64,000 bases of DNA from Candidatus Kuenenia hertensis (GTDB taxonomy: Bacteria > Planctomycetota > Brocadiia > Brocadiales > Brocadiaceae): assembly GCA_021646465.1 (NCBI GenBank), contig SOET01000017.1:18516-82515 (forward strand), written 5' to 3'. The position numbers and the translations under genes were made by a program. Under the pieces are notes generated by a model that did not search any database, was not told where the DNA came from, and was given only the letters and a program-made list of their open reading frames with translations. Of this stretch, positions 8,113 to 17,365 are shown one piece after another; position 1 is the first letter of the stretch; each line of letters starts with the position of its first letter.

Positions 8113-9123
8113 ATGAAAGAAGCAATGTTTTATGAAAAACTTAACGGTAAAGTCAGATGTTATCTCTGTAATCATTATTGCGTGATTAAGGAGGGACACA
8201 GGGGGATTTGCGGGGTTCGTGAGAATCAGGAAGGGAAATTATATTCGTTGGTGTATGGTAAGTCTGTTTCCGCTGGCGTTGATCATATTGAGAAGAAACC
8301 TTTTTTCCATTTTTACCCAGGCACTACCGCCTATTCTTTCGCTACGGTAGGCTGTAATTTTCACTGCCTTAACTGCCAAAACTGGGAAATTTCCCAGATG
8401 CCAAAAGGCAAAGGAGGGGAAATTGTTGGAGATGAGTTGTCCCCTGAGGAGATTGTTGCTACTGCAAAGAACAGAGGATGCAAAAGTATTGCGTATACCT
8501 ACACGGAACCTACAATTTTTTTTGAATATGCGTATGATACTGCAAAGCTTGCACGGAAAGAGGGAATAAAAAACGTATTTGTAACGAACGGATATGCGAC
8601 AGCAGAAGCCATTAAAGTAATTGCGCCTTTTCTCGATGCTGCTAATATAGATTTAAAGAGTTTTCGTGAAGACTTCTATCATAAGGTATGCGGCGCAAAA
8701 CTCCAGCCGGTGCTTGATAATATCAAACTTTACAAAGAGTCGGGCGTTTGGATTGAGATTACAACATTACTGATTCCGGGTTATAGTGATGATGAAAATC
8801 AATTGAAAGAGATAGCAGGGTTTATTAAAAGTGTGGGAGAAGAGATTCCCTGGCATGTAACGGCTTTTTATCCCGCATACAAACTCCCTGATATTTCTCC
8901 TACTTCCGTAGAATCTCTTAGAAACTCAAGAGAGATTGGCAAAAAAGCAGGATTGAGATATGTCTATGAAGGGAATATTCCTGGTGAAGGTGGTGAGAAT
9001 ACCTACTGTTATAGTTGTGGAGAAATTGTTATAAAGAGGTATGGTTTTGAGATTGCAGAAAATAAATTGATAGACGGGAAATGTCAGAAGTGTAAGAATC
9101 AGATCGATGGTATTGGATTATAA
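8113..9123 (+). CDS. amrS: AmrS-type radical SAM enzyme (AmmeMemoRadiSam family)
   Basis: The 336-residue protein has an N-terminal zinc-like CYLCNHYC...GICGVR segment, the radical-SAM CxxxCxxC in VGCNFHCLNCQNWE, and a C-terminal YCYSCGE...CQKCKN rubredoxin-like pair. This layout matches the PflA-like radical SAM member of the AMMECR1/Memo/radical-SAM trio; the other two are not adjacent. The ATG at 8113 follows GGGGGTTGT and gives the usual start MKEAMFYEKL. It overlaps the next gene by 17 bp, implying translational coupling. Confidence 0.85.
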   Translation: MKEAMFYEKLNGKVRCYLCNHYCVIKEGHRGICGVRENQEGKLYSLVYGKSVSAGVDHIEKKPFFHFYPGTTAYSFATVGCNFHCLNCQNWEISQMPKGKGGEIVGDELSPEEIVATAKNRGCKSIAYTYTEPTIFFEYAYDTAKLARKEGIKNVFVTNGYATAEAIKVIAPFLDAANIDLKSFREDFYHKVCGAKLQPVLDNIKLYKESGVWIEITTLLIPGYSDDENQLKEIAGFIKSVGEEIPWHVTAFYPAYKLPDISPTSVESLRNSREIGKKAGLRYVYEGNIPGEGGENTYCYSCGEIVIKRYGFEIAENKLIDGKCQKCKNQIDGIGL

Positions 9124-9820
9124 AACAAGAGATGATGACGGGTTTCATCACATAAAAAATATTTTTGATACTTTAACGGACAAATACGACGCCTGGTATG
9201 ACTCAGAGGATGGGCGCCCCCTTTATGAGACTGAGCTGAGATGCCTTAACCCAATGGTCGAAGATTCTCCCGGACCCATCCTTGAGATTGGGGTTGGCAC
9301 TGGAAGGTTTGCTATGCATTTTCCTGATGTTATTGGAATTGACTCATCCCTGAATGCCCTCAAAATGGCTGAAAAAAGAGGGGTGAAAACTGTAGGTGGT
9401 GATGGAGAGCATCTTCCGTTTAAGGATAAAACATTTGGCTGCATCCTTATTGTTGTTACACTTTGCTTTGTTACAGACCCCATTACTGTCCTGAGAGAGG
9501 CAAAAAGGGTCTTAAAAAAAGACGGGAGTATTATTATAGGGCTTGTTCCCAGGGATTCATCATGGGGAATCCTTTATGAGGAGAAAGGCAGGGCGGGGCA
9601 TCCCTTTTATAGTAATGCAAGGTTTTACACCCTGCGGGAGACAGAGAATTTCTTTCAGATCGCGGGACTCAAAATTTTTAGGGTCAGAAGCACCCTGTTG
9701 CATAAGCCTGATGAGCCTCGCAGGATTGATGAGCCACTTGAAGGCTATGCAAGGGATGCCGGGTTTCTCTGCATTGAAGTGAAAAAACTAATGAAAGGCT
9801 GCTGTAAAGAGGTTGAATAA
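9107..9820 (+). CDS. Class I SAM-dependent methyltransferase
   Basis: The 237-residue cytosolic protein has motif I ILEIGVGTGRFAM, the acidic loop VIGIDSS, and motif IV-V regions with LREAKRVLKKDGSIIIGLVPRDS. It belongs to the UbiE/Methyltransf_11 fold; the substrate cannot be read from sequence. The ATG at 9107 overlaps the amrS end. Similar methyltransferases are often seen next to ZIP or radical SAM genes, but that gives no function. Confidence 0.8.
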   Translation: MVLDYKTRDDDGFHHIKNIFDTLTDKYDAWYDSEDGRPLYETELRCLNPMVEDSPGPILEIGVGTGRFAMHFPDVIGIDSSLNALKMAEKRGVKTVGGDGEHLPFKDKTFGCILIVVTLCFVTDPITVLREAKRVLKKDGSIIIGLVPRDSSWGILYEEKGRAGHPFYSNARFYTLRETENFFQIAGLKIFRVRSTLLHKPDEPRRIDEPLEGYARDAGFLCIEVKKLMKGCCKEVE

Positions 9821-9828
9821 ACATAACA

Positions 9829-10575
9829 GTGTTACCAACAACGTATATTGCTGTGCTTTTATTGGCTTTTCTTTCAGGTATTACTACCTTAATAGGAGTT
9901 GCGCTTGCACTCTATTTTAGAAAAAGCGTAAAGGGAATAGTTATAGGAATAGGTTTTTCAGCAGGAATTATGTTGCTGATTTCTTTTTTTGAACTTATTC
10001 CCGAGTCCGTTGGTGCAGCAGGAATTCCAGGGACTCTAATAACTGTTCTTTTAGGTATTTTGTTGGTTGGAAGTTTGAATTTTATAATCCCTCATACCCA
10101 TTTTATTGAAGAAAAAGGGCATATTGATATACATTTACTCAAAACAGCTTATTTGGTTGCTTTTGGACTTGTTTTACATGATTTCCCGGAGGGTTTTGCA
10201 ATGGCCAATTCCTATATTCACTCTCCTTCTTTAGGGTTGTTAGTAGCCTTGGCAATAGCAATTCACAATATACCGGAGGAATTTGCAATGGCTGTCCCTA
10301 TTGTACAAACCAAAAAGAAAAAGCTTTTGTTTAAAATAGCTTTTCTTTCAGGATTGGCTGAGCCAGCAGGAGCTATTTTAGGGTTAATTGCAGTGAGTTT
10401 TCTTCCTGTTTTAAATCCGCTCTTTATGGCTTTTGCCGCAGGCGCTATGATATTCGTTTCAATTCATGAATTACTGCCCATGGCCCGTAGATACAAAAGA
10501 ATATCTTTATTTGGCTTAGGGATAATTTTGAGTATAGTTGTTTATATGGGCCTTGCTTTGTTGATTCCCGAATAA
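9829..10575 (+). CDS. ZIP-family metal transporter (ZupT-like)
   Basis: The 248-residue membrane protein has the paired ZIP helices HDFPEGFAMANS and HNIPEEFAMAVP, both complete, and an ELIPES motif in an earlier helix as in ZupT. It uses a GTG start eight bases after the methyltransferase stop. It is only distantly similar to the ZIP protein at 5298, so it is not a recent duplicate. Confidence 0.88.
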   Translation: MLPTTYIAVLLLAFLSGITTLIGVALALYFRKSVKGIVIGIGFSAGIMLLISFFELIPESVGAAGIPGTLITVLLGILLVGSLNFIIPHTHFIEEKGHIDIHLLKTAYLVAFGLVLHDFPEGFAMANSYIHSPSLGLLVALAIAIHNIPEEFAMAVPIVQTKKKKLLFKIAFLSGLAEPAGAILGLIAVSFLPVLNPLFMAFAAGAMIFVSIHELLPMARRYKRISLFGLGIILSIVVYMGLALLIPE

Positions 10576-10609
10576 TTTTATTTAATTCCTGAAACAAACT
10601 CCAATTTAG

Positions 10610-10798
10610 GGTTTTAATCTGCCCTGGTGGGACCGTTTGTTGGGTACTTACCGCAATCAGCCACGCATGGGGCACGAGGGTATGACCATCGGCCTCCATA
10701 ATTTTCGGGATAAAAAGCGCTGCGTAATGCTTCCTGGTATGCTGGCAATACCCTTTCTTGGAAAGGCAGGAGGCTATAAGAATGCTCCCAAGGCATAA
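10610..10798 (+). pseudogene. C-terminal fragment of fatty-acid hydroxylase / sterol desaturase family
   Basis: The frame after the TAG at 10607 reads NLPWWDRLLGTYRNQP, then GHEGMTIGLHNFRD and a hydrophobic end. This is the typical C-terminal block of sterol-desaturase-type di-iron hydroxylases. There is no start codon and the histidine-rich catalytic part is missing, so it is a remnant of about 60 codons. It sits in the 340-bp gap ahead of the ABC exporter, with a GAATGCTCCC piece near its end that resembles the dispersed repeat. Confidence 0.7.
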
Positions 10799-10912
10799 AA
10801 TATTCCGATAGGATGAACAGAAAGGTTCTCAGATGTGTCTTATCTCAACTATGAAGGATATGTATGAAATTGTTAAAGAAAACGATAAGGTGTAACATTC
10901 TAAGGTTGTTAC

Positions 10913-11671
10913 ATGAAAAACGCAATAGAAGTTAATGAGTTAACGAAAAGATTTGGAAAAATCACTGCTGTTGACCACATTAGTTTTGAAGTGAACAGGG
11001 GTGAAATTTTCGGATTTCTCGGTCCTAATGGAGCAGGCAAAACTACAACTATAAGAATGCTTTCCGGTCTTTCCAGACCTTCGGGCGGGAAAGCATCAAT
11101 TCTAGGACTCAACATCAATTCAGAGATTACCGGGATAAAAAAACACATTGGGGTTGTCCCTGAGGTATCCAATCTTTACGATGAATTATCCGCTAGGGAT
11201 AATTTAGTGTTTATGGCACAACTTTATGGCGTTCCATCAAAAGAGCGGAGTAAAAGAGCGGAAGAATTACTGAAAACCTTTAGACTGCACGAGCGCAAAG
11301 ACGACCTCTTTCGCACATTTTCCCGGGGTATGAAGCGTGCTCTGACAATTGCGGCAGCCTTGATTCATAACCCGGAAATTCTCTTTCTTGATGAACCGAC
11401 AGTTGGTCTGGATGTAGTGGCTGCTTGCTCACTTCGCAATTTGATTCGTAATCTTCACCAGCAAGGCATTACCATTTTTCTTACAACACACTACCTGGAA
11501 GAAGCGGACTTATTATGTGACCGTGTAGCTATTCTCGTAAAAGGGAGAATCCTGGCAATTGATACACCCGAAACTTTAAAGGTAAAAACAAATAAAAAAT
11601 CATTGGAAGAGGTCTTTATTAAAATCACAGGTTTAGAGCCTACGGTTATGGTAATTGAAAAAGGAAAGTAA
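10913..11671 (+). CDS. ABC-2 type exporter, ATP-binding subunit
   Basis: The 252-residue ATPase has Walker A GPNGAGKTT, the signature region FSRGMKRALTIAAAL (degenerate relative to LSGGMKQR), Walker B ILFLDEPT and the switch histidine in TTHYLEEADLLCD. It matches the DrrA/CcmA/NatA class that drives ABC-2 exporters of drugs, lipids or polysaccharides. It ends one base before the permease start, so the pair forms a two-gene exporter operon. The substrate is unknown. Confidence 0.9.
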   Translation: MKNAIEVNELTKRFGKITAVDHISFEVNRGEIFGFLGPNGAGKTTTIRMLSGLSRPSGGKASILGLNINSEITGIKKHIGVVPEVSNLYDELSARDNLVFMAQLYGVPSKERSKRAEELLKTFRLHERKDDLFRTFSRGMKRALTIAAALIHNPEILFLDEPTVGLDVVAACSLRNLIRNLHQQGITIFLTTHYLEEADLLCDRVAILVKGRILAIDTPETLKVKTNKKSLEEVFIKITGLEPTVMVIEKGK

Positions 11672-11672
11672 G

Positions 11673-12401
11673 ATGTTGCGCGATAATTTACGGGCAATTT
11701 ATTATATTGCCTTGAAGGATATAAGAACATATTATCTTAAACCGCCCGCCATTAGCTGGGGGATTGTTTTTCCTATTACCTGGATTTTAGCGTTCTATTT
11801 GAGAATGCCGGGCGACTTCCGTGAATTAGTTCCTGGTTTGATTGCAATGACTATTTTATTTAGCACCACCGCAGCAGAAGCGGTTGTTATTAATTTTGAG
11901 CTACGGCTAGGTTCATTAGAACGATTGCTTTTAGCTCCTGTTACTGTGCCGGCAGTACTCATGGGGAAAATAGCAGGAGGTGCTATTTTTGGATGTATCA
12001 TGACGGCCATAGTAACAATGGGTTCTGTTTTTTTTCTTGAAATTCATTCGAACATGCTTTATCTGACTATAATCATACTTATTTCATGTATGACATTTGC
12101 GACACTCGGCGCTTTTCTCTGCGTCTTGGTGAAAGAGGTTTTTGAGGCTCAGACTTTGCTTAATCTTCCCCGCTTCATAATGATATTTTTATCCGGTGTG
12201 GTGTACCCTATTTCAAAAATGCCACTGTGGTTGCAGTATGTTTCTCATTCGTTGCCTCTTACATACACCGTTAATGGAATAAGGAATTGTTTCGTAAACG
12301 GGGCGATATTGCCAGTTTTCAAAGATATATTAATACTGATAGGTTTCTTTATTTTGTTTCTCGTGTTGGCAATCAGATTCCTTCATAAAAAGTTCGAATG
12401 A
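11673..12401 (+). CDS. ABC-2 type exporter, permease subunit
   Basis: The 243-residue protein has six predicted transmembrane helices and the ABC-2 pattern near the C-terminus (LSGVVYPISKMPLWLQYVSHSLPLTY). The start at ATG 11673 lies inside GGAAAGTAAGATG immediately after the ATPase stop. It partners the ATPase encoded just upstream. Confidence 0.88.
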   Translation: MLRDNLRAIYYIALKDIRTYYLKPPAISWGIVFPITWILAFYLRMPGDFRELVPGLIAMTILFSTTAAEAVVINFELRLGSLERLLLAPVTVPAVLMGKIAGGAIFGCIMTAIVTMGSVFFLEIHSNMLYLTIIILISCMTFATLGAFLCVLVKEVFEAQTLLNLPRFIMIFLSGVVYPISKMPLWLQYVSHSLPLTYTVNGIRNCFVNGAILPVFKDILILIGFFILFLVLAIRFLHKKFE

Positions 12402-12602
12402 GGGATGGTGTTATCTCTGGGAATTTCAGGGACACCATATTTAATTATTTTCCTTCATCGCCAGCATTATTTGAAAATTAAGTATGGCGCCCGTACGCAG
12501 ATTGGAAGAAATTATATGACCCTGAACACTTCTCAGAACATTTTTTATTTGACCTGTCATTGGTAATTGCATAAAAGAGATGTGGTTCATTTTTTAAATT
12601 AC

Positions 12603-12636
12603 TTGATTTTTATTTATTTAATCGTATATTTGCGAT
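12603..12636 (+). promoter_or_regulatory. Predicted promoter with overlapping ArsR-type operator
   Basis: TTGATT (12603-12608), a 16-bp spacer and TATATT (12625-12630) resemble a sigma-70 promoter. The imperfect palindrome ATCGTATATTTGCGAT (12621-12636) covers the -10 box, about 15 bp ahead of the arsR start. This placement fits autorepression by an ArsR/SmtB protein. The rest of the 250-bp gap (12402-12602) holds no gene; GGGAATTTCAGGGACACC at about 12419-12436 looks like a repeat or transposon scar. Confidence 0.4.
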
Positions 12637-12650
12637 ATAGGACTTATTGT

Positions 12651-12983
12651 ATGGCTACAACAAAATTCAACGAATTTAAAACCGAAGAGAAAAGGATTGC
12701 GCAATTTTGCAAGGCGCTGGCTCATCCGGCGCGGGTTGCCATTGTCAATTTCTTGATTAAAGAGAAAGAATGTATTTGCCGTGAAGTTGTCGATGAACTT
12801 CCTTTATCACAATCTACTGTATCTCAGCACCTGAAAGAGTTGAAAAATGCAGGGCTGGTAAAGGGAGAGATAGATGGTCCAAGAGTATGCTATTGTATAG
12901 ACTCTGAAAAATGGACAGAAGCAAAAAAATATATGCATATATTTTTTTCTCAGGAACTTACGGAACAAAAAAAATCTTGCTGA
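12651..12983 (+). CDS. arsR: ArsR-family metalloregulator
   Basis: The 110-residue winged-helix repressor has the helix-turn-helix LPLSQSTVSQHLKELKNAGLVKGE and, at the start of the sensing helix, KECICREVVDEL. This is a C-x-C arrangement comparable to the ELCVCDL arsenite site of ArsR. A further cysteine pair (VCYC) and a terminal KKSC could add ligands. The ATG at 12651 is favoured over upstream codons because it matches the usual family N-terminus. It is followed by an ACR3 arsenite permease, so arsenite is the likely inducer. Confidence 0.85.
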   Translation: MATTKFNEFKTEEKRIAQFCKALAHPARVAIVNFLIKEKECICREVVDELPLSQSTVSQHLKELKNAGLVKGEIDGPRVCYCIDSEKWTEAKKYMHIFFSQELTEQKKSC

Positions 12984-13034
12984 CTCTTACCACCATTGGT
13001 CTTTATTCAATATCATGAAGGTGTGCATTGAGTT

Positions 13035-14633
13035 ATGAATGAACTTAAGGAACAGATTAAAAAAGAAGCCCTCAGGTTATATAGAGAATTAGAATACGCA
13101 TATTGCGCCTACTTTACCGTAGTTGAAAGAAAGAGGCGTGTAAACCTGTGGCTCGGTATTTCTTCCATCATTTTGTCGGCGCTTGCGGGGGGCATTGCCT
13201 TAAGCAAATCATTCCCTCACTTTGAAATATTTGCCGGGCTGTCAGGATTTTCAGCCGCAACCCTTACATCTCTTTTAATCTTTTTAAAGCCAACAGAAAA
13301 TCAATACCAATATTCGGAGTATGGCAAAAAATACCTTGCCCTGCGGGAGGATATCAGGCGGTTTATTGAGATTGAATTTCTGACGGAAAAACCGCTACAC
13401 ACATTAAAGGCGCAGCTTGAATCGTTTATTACTGAAAAGAAGATGCTTGATCATACAAGCCCTTTCATTCCTGCCGGTATTTATAGAAAAGAGGAAAAAA
13501 GGATCAAGGTACGCGAAGGGGCGCAAAAACGGGAGATCGAAAAAATTGAAAAGAAGCAGTTGTCAATATTCGAAAAATACCTGACGCTCTGGGTACTGAT
13601 TTGCATTGGCACGGGAATCGGTCTTGGCAAGATAGCGCCAGGAGTTGCGATAAAATTAGACGCCCTTTCGGCATATCAGGTATCCATACCCATTGCCGTC
13701 TGCCTGTTTTTTATGATGTATCCGATTATGGTAAAGATTGATTTTGCAAAGGTGATGCGGGCGGCAAAAACGCCGAAACCGGTGGCAATGACGCTTATTA
13801 TCAATTGGGCAATTAAACCGTTTACGATGTTTTTTATTGCCACGTTTTTCGTCGGATATCTGTTCAAAGGGTTTTTGCCCGGCACGGAAATTTTGCGAAG
13901 CGGACAGGAAGTTGAATTGTGGCGAAGTTACATTTCGGGGACAATTCTGCTGGGCATTGCTCCATGTACGGCGATGGTACTTATGTGGAGTTATCTGGCA
14001 AGAGGCAATGACGGGCTTACGCTGGTAATGGTTGCTATAAACTCACTAACGATGCTCGTGCTTTACGCCCCTCTTGGGGGTTTTCTGCTTGGTGTGAATG
14101 CAATGCCCATACCATGGGAAACAATATTGTTTTCTGTTGCAATCTATGTGGCCTTTCCGTTGGCCGCAGGATATTTCACCAGGAAGCTCATACTTGTCTA
14201 TAAGGGACAGGAGTGGTTCAATGAAAAATTTCTTCGGTGGCTTACTCCGGTCAGTATAAGCGCCCTGCTTGCAACGTTAGTGCTTTTATTCTCTTTTAAA
14301 GGTGAGATTATCATAAAAAATCCGCTCACCATATTCTGGATTTCCATCCCGCTTTTTATCCAGACGATATTTATTTTCAGCCTCGGTTATTTTGCCCTGT
14401 CAAGATTGTTCAGGCTTTCTTATGAGGACGCAGCCCCCGGAGCCATGATTGGCGCTTCCAACCATTTTGAGGTGGCAATTGCGACAGCTACAATGCTGTT
14501 TGGATTATCTTCCGGCGCGGCGCTGGCAACCGTGGTTGGCGTCCTGATTGAGGTTCCCGTGATGCTCATGCTTGTTTCTATTTGTAAAAAAACATGCAAA
14601 TTGTTTAATGGATACAGCAGGGGGCATCCATAA
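13035..14633 (+). CDS. SLATT-like 2TM domain fused to ACR3 arsenite permease
   Basis: Residues about 175-520 are an ACR3 arsenite/H+ antiporter with ten predicted helices, including [17 protein letters not shown] (Cys311, the essential ACR3 cysteine) and [13 protein letters not shown] (Glu506). Residues 1-165 form a different module: a charged N-terminal helix, two transmembrane helices (about 37-57 and 65-85) and a long amphipathic tail ([18 protein letters not shown]). This pattern matches SLATT domains, the 2TM effectors known from SMODS/SLOG-type defence systems. The total length of 532 is far beyond the usual 340-400 of ACR3. The reading frame is continuous, so the fusion is not an annotation artefact. 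The role of the extra domain is unknown. Confidence 0.8.
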   Translation: MNELKEQIKKEALRLYRELEYAYCAYFTVVERKRRVNLWLGISSIILSALAGGIALSKSFPHFEIFAGLSGFSAATLTSLLIFLKPTENQYQYSEYGKKYLALREDIRRFIEIEFLTEKPLHTLKAQLESFITEKKMLDHTSPFIPAGIYRKEEKRIKVREGAQKREIEKIEKKQLSIFEKYLTLWVLICIGTGIGLGKIAPGVAIKLDALSAYQVSIPIAVCLFFMMYPIMVKIDFAKVMRAAKTPKPVAMTLIINWAIKPFTMFFIATFFVGYLFKGFLPGTEILRSGQEVELWRSYISGTILLGIAPCTAMVLMWSYLARGNDGLTLVMVAINSLTMLVLYAPLGGFLLGVNAMPIPWETILFSVAIYVAFPLAAGYFTRKLILVYKGQEWFNEKFLRWLTPVSISALLATLVLLFSFKGEIIIKNPLTIFWISIPLFIQTIFIFSLGYFALSRLFRLSYEDAAPGAMIGASNHFEVAIATATMLFGLSSGAALATVVGVLIEVPVMLMLVSICKKTCKLFNGYSRGHP

Positions 14634-14790
14634 ATTAAACTTCTCAATTTATTAATAGCAAAGGTGGAATAAGGTTGATATTTTCATAGTTTTAAAAATT
14701 GCAGCGGTAGATTGTTTATGATATAAAAAGTATTGAGGAAAAAGAAGTACGAAATAGACTATTATAAAGAGGGAAAAATCCAATAAAATT

Positions 14791-15714
14791 ATGTCTCAAA
14801 CAAAACGTTCCAGTAAGTTTATAATAATATTATTTGTTGTTGGATTCTTATCTTTAACACTTACCGGTTGTGGAAGAAAAGAAAAACGGTTGCTTTTTCA
14901 TGCAGGCGCCGGACAGCGTTCTTCACTTGATGAAATTGCTCAGGTATTTCAGCAGCGTCATCCGGATGTTAAAGTGGACTTTTCTTATAAAGGGTCTGGA
15001 TATTTTTTGGCAGATGTGACGCTTTCACAGGAAGGAGACCTGTATATGCCCGGTGAAGAGTTTTACCTTTTGCAGGCAGCGGACAGGGAGTTTATCGCCG
15101 ATTATGACCCAAAAACAGATATTGCAGCATGTTTTGTTCCTGTAATTATTACACCTGAAGGTAATCCTCAAAACGTTCGCTCGGTTTTTGATTTTGCAAA
15201 ACCAGGTATCCGCGTAGGTTTGGGTGATCCGAAGGCATGTGCTATCGGCATCTGGCATGAAAAAATTTTCCAAAAAGCAGGTATTCTGGAAAAGGTAAGG
15301 AAGAATACTACTATGGATGCTAAATGTATTCCTGAACTGGGCAATGCCTGTCAGTTGAAAGCCATTGATGCTACTATTGTCTGGGCAACTACTGCTGTGC
15401 TTTATCTAAAAGATATTGAAATAATACCTATGGAGCCTGAATACCGCGAGTTAGTCGGTTTACCTGTAGCAGTATTAAGGTTTTCTCAATATCCGGATGA
15501 AGCCAAAAAACTAAAAGAGTTTATTCTTTCTGATGAAGGAAAAGATATATTTCACAGTCACGCCTATTGTATTGACCCGACTAAAACTGATGAAGATATG
15601 AAATGGCTGGTGGAGGCGTGCAAGGCGAGTAAAGACACATCTATTTCTGTTTCTGAACAAACGGTCGGACACCTGGTAAAAGAAGTAAAACGTAGTCGTG
15701 AAACAAGAAGGTAA
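14791..15714 (+). CDS. Molybdate/tungstate-like ABC importer, substrate-binding lipoprotein
   Basis: The 307-residue protein has a lipoprotein signal (hydrophobic stretch then LTLTGCG), followed by a ModA/WtpA-like fold (LLFHAGAGQRSSLDEIAQVFQQRHP, YKGSGYFLADV, VGLGDPKACAIGIW). It would capture an oxyanion at the outer face of the cytoplasmic membrane. Two permeases and an ATPase follow in tight order. Molybdate or tungstate is the best guess; sulfate-type anions cannot be excluded. Confidence 0.75.
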   Translation: MSQTKRSSKFIIILFVVGFLSLTLTGCGRKEKRLLFHAGAGQRSSLDEIAQVFQQRHPDVKVDFSYKGSGYFLADVTLSQEGDLYMPGEEFYLLQAADREFIADYDPKTDIAACFVPVIITPEGNPQNVRSVFDFAKPGIRVGLGDPKACAIGIWHEKIFQKAGILEKVRKNTTMDAKCIPELGNACQLKAIDATIVWATTAVLYLKDIEIIPMEPEYRELVGLPVAVLRFSQYPDEAKKLKEFILSDEGKDIFHSHAYCIDPTKTDEDMKWLVEACKASKDTSISVSEQTVGHLVKEVKRSRETRR

Positions 15715-15720
15715 TGTATC

Positions 15721-16527
15721 GTGAAAAAACATAGTCAGCTTAAACGGATCTCCTGGGTTATTTTTTTTTCTTCATTTGTAGTTATTATTCTGGCAGGAAT
15801 AGGTTTTCTTATAATCACGAATGCTTTCTTTCTGGGATTCGGCGACTTTCTGTATTATTTACAAAAGTCGCGCACCTGGATAAATATTGTTACTACTATC
15901 TGGACAGCCTCAATCGCCACGGTATTATCAATGTTTATTGGAATTCCTGTAGGCTACATACTTTCCCGATACAAATTCCCCTGTCAAAAATTTATGGATA
16001 CGTTAATCGATTTACCGGTGATGGTGCCGCCAGCAGCAGTAGGATTATTTTTACTCGGATTATTTAAAACCTTTCCTTTAAGCGGCATGACAAGTATTTT
16101 GGGAATAAAAGTAGATCATGCTCTACCCGGGGTAATCGTTGCTCAATTTACTGTGACTGTATCATTCTGTATTCGTTTGACAATGGCATCTTTTGAAACA
16201 GTCAGTCCAAGGTATGAATACGTAGGCCGGAGCTTAGGCGCCTCATTGCCATATACATTTTTCAAAATAACTTTGCCTCTGGCGAAAAACAGTCTTATCG
16301 TTGCTTTAATTATCGTATGGGCCCGGGCATGTGCAGAATGGGAATCATTAATGCTTTTCGTTGGCGGAATTCAAGGCAGGACAGATGTAATGCCATTTGC
16401 CGTATACCTCGATTTTGTTGGAGGTAAGCTGGGCTGGGCGCTTACAACAAGTATGTTCTGTGTACTCATTGCCATAGTAAGTATGTATGCTGTATATCGA
16501 ATCGGAGGCAAAGCGCATGTCCGGTAG
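15721..16527 (+). CDS. ABC importer permease A (ModB/WtpB-like)
   Basis: The 268-residue permease has about six helices and the cytoplasmic EAA loop RYEYVGRSLGASLPYTFFKITLPLAKNSL. It uses a GTG start seven bases after the binding-protein stop and overlaps the second permease by 11 bp. Having two distinct permeases suggests a heterodimeric channel, unlike the homodimer of ordinary ModB. Confidence 0.85.
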   Translation: MKKHSQLKRISWVIFFSSFVVIILAGIGFLIITNAFFLGFGDFLYYLQKSRTWINIVTTIWTASIATVLSMFIGIPVGYILSRYKFPCQKFMDTLIDLPVMVPPAAVGLFLLGLFKTFPLSGMTSILGIKVDHALPGVIVAQFTVTVSFCIRLTMASFETVSPRYEYVGRSLGASLPYTFFKITLPLAKNSLIVALIIVWARACAEWESLMLFVGGIQGRTDVMPFAVYLDFVGGKLGWALTTSMFCVLIAIVSMYAVYRIGGKAHVR

Positions 16528-17365
16528 CACGCGGTTCGTATGTTTATTCTATGCGATAACTATTGTATTCATTTTAAGTGTCTGTTGGCTGTTTTTAAGC
16601 AATATCGGGTATACAGATACACGATCTGTTTTAGAATTGTTTGGCAGACCATGGTTCTGGAAATCTGTTAAACTTAGTCTGTTAACATCATTCGTTACTA
16701 CGATAATAGCAATATGTGTGGGTATTCCTGCTAGTTATGCGCTTTCCAGGTTTAACATTCCCGGAAAGACAATTATTGATATAGTTTTCGCGTCTGTTAT
16801 CGTATTACCCGCATCTACCATTGGCTTATGCCTGATGGTTGCATTTCAGTATGAGCCAATATTAAAAATTCAACAAGCTTTAGGATTTCGGGTAGTTCAC
16901 AGCATCCCCAGTATTATTATTGCTCAGTTAGTGCTTGCACTTGCTTTCGGGATTAAGGCATGGCGGGTTGCTTTCGATGATGTAAATCCGAGATATGAAC
17001 ATGTAGCACGCTCTTTAGGAAGCTCTCGCATGCGTACTTTCTGGAAAGTCACTTTGCCATTGGCTAAAGAAGGAATTCTTGCTGGTATAATCCTGGCATG
17101 GACACGGGCGATGGCAGAATTTGGCGCAGTATTACTTTTTTCCAGCACTTTCCGAAACCGCCATGAGACGCAGTTTTCCCATATAACCAAGTTTCTGGGA
17201 ATAGACCGCGCCGATATACTTCCTGTGGGAATGTGGATGGAAATAGAAGGCGGTAATATTGAACAAGGCATTGCCATCGGTTTTGTTCTTGTAATCATCA
17301 CTTTCATGTCAGTCTATACACTGAATAAAATAAGCGGGAAAGGATTGCAAGCCAGAAAAATATGA
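16517..17365 (+). CDS. ABC importer permease B (ModB/WtpB-like)
   Basis: The 282-residue permease has the EAA-loop motif RYEHVARSLGSSRMRTFWKVTLPLAKEGI, similar to but clearly diverged from permease A. The ATG at 16517 has GGAGG nine bases upstream and overlaps the preceding gene. Its stop overlaps the ATPase start as ATGA, so translation of the three genes is coupled. Confidence 0.85.
   Translation: MSGSTRFVCLFYAITIVFILSVCWLFLSNIGYTDTRSVLELFGRPWFWKSVKLSLLTSFVTTIIAICVGIPASYALSRFNIPGKTIIDIVFASVIVLPASTIGLCLMVAFQYEPILKIQQALGFRVVHSIPSIIIAQLVLALAFGIKAWRVAFDDVNPRYEHVARSLGSSRMRTFWKVTLPLAKEGILAGIILAWTRAMAEFGAVLLFSSTFRNRHETQFSHITKFLGIDRADILPVGMWMEIEGGNIEQGIAIGFVLVIITFMSVYTLNKISGKGLQARKI

Noticed and set aside
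10445..10796. Minus-strand ORFs opposite the ZIP transporter and the desaturase remnant
   Set aside because: They are antisense shadows; the plus-strand frame gives a recognisable desaturase C-terminus.
14634..14790. Possible molybdenum-cofactor riboswitch ahead of the oxyanion importer
   Set aside because: The gap is AT-rich with no recognisable conserved stems.
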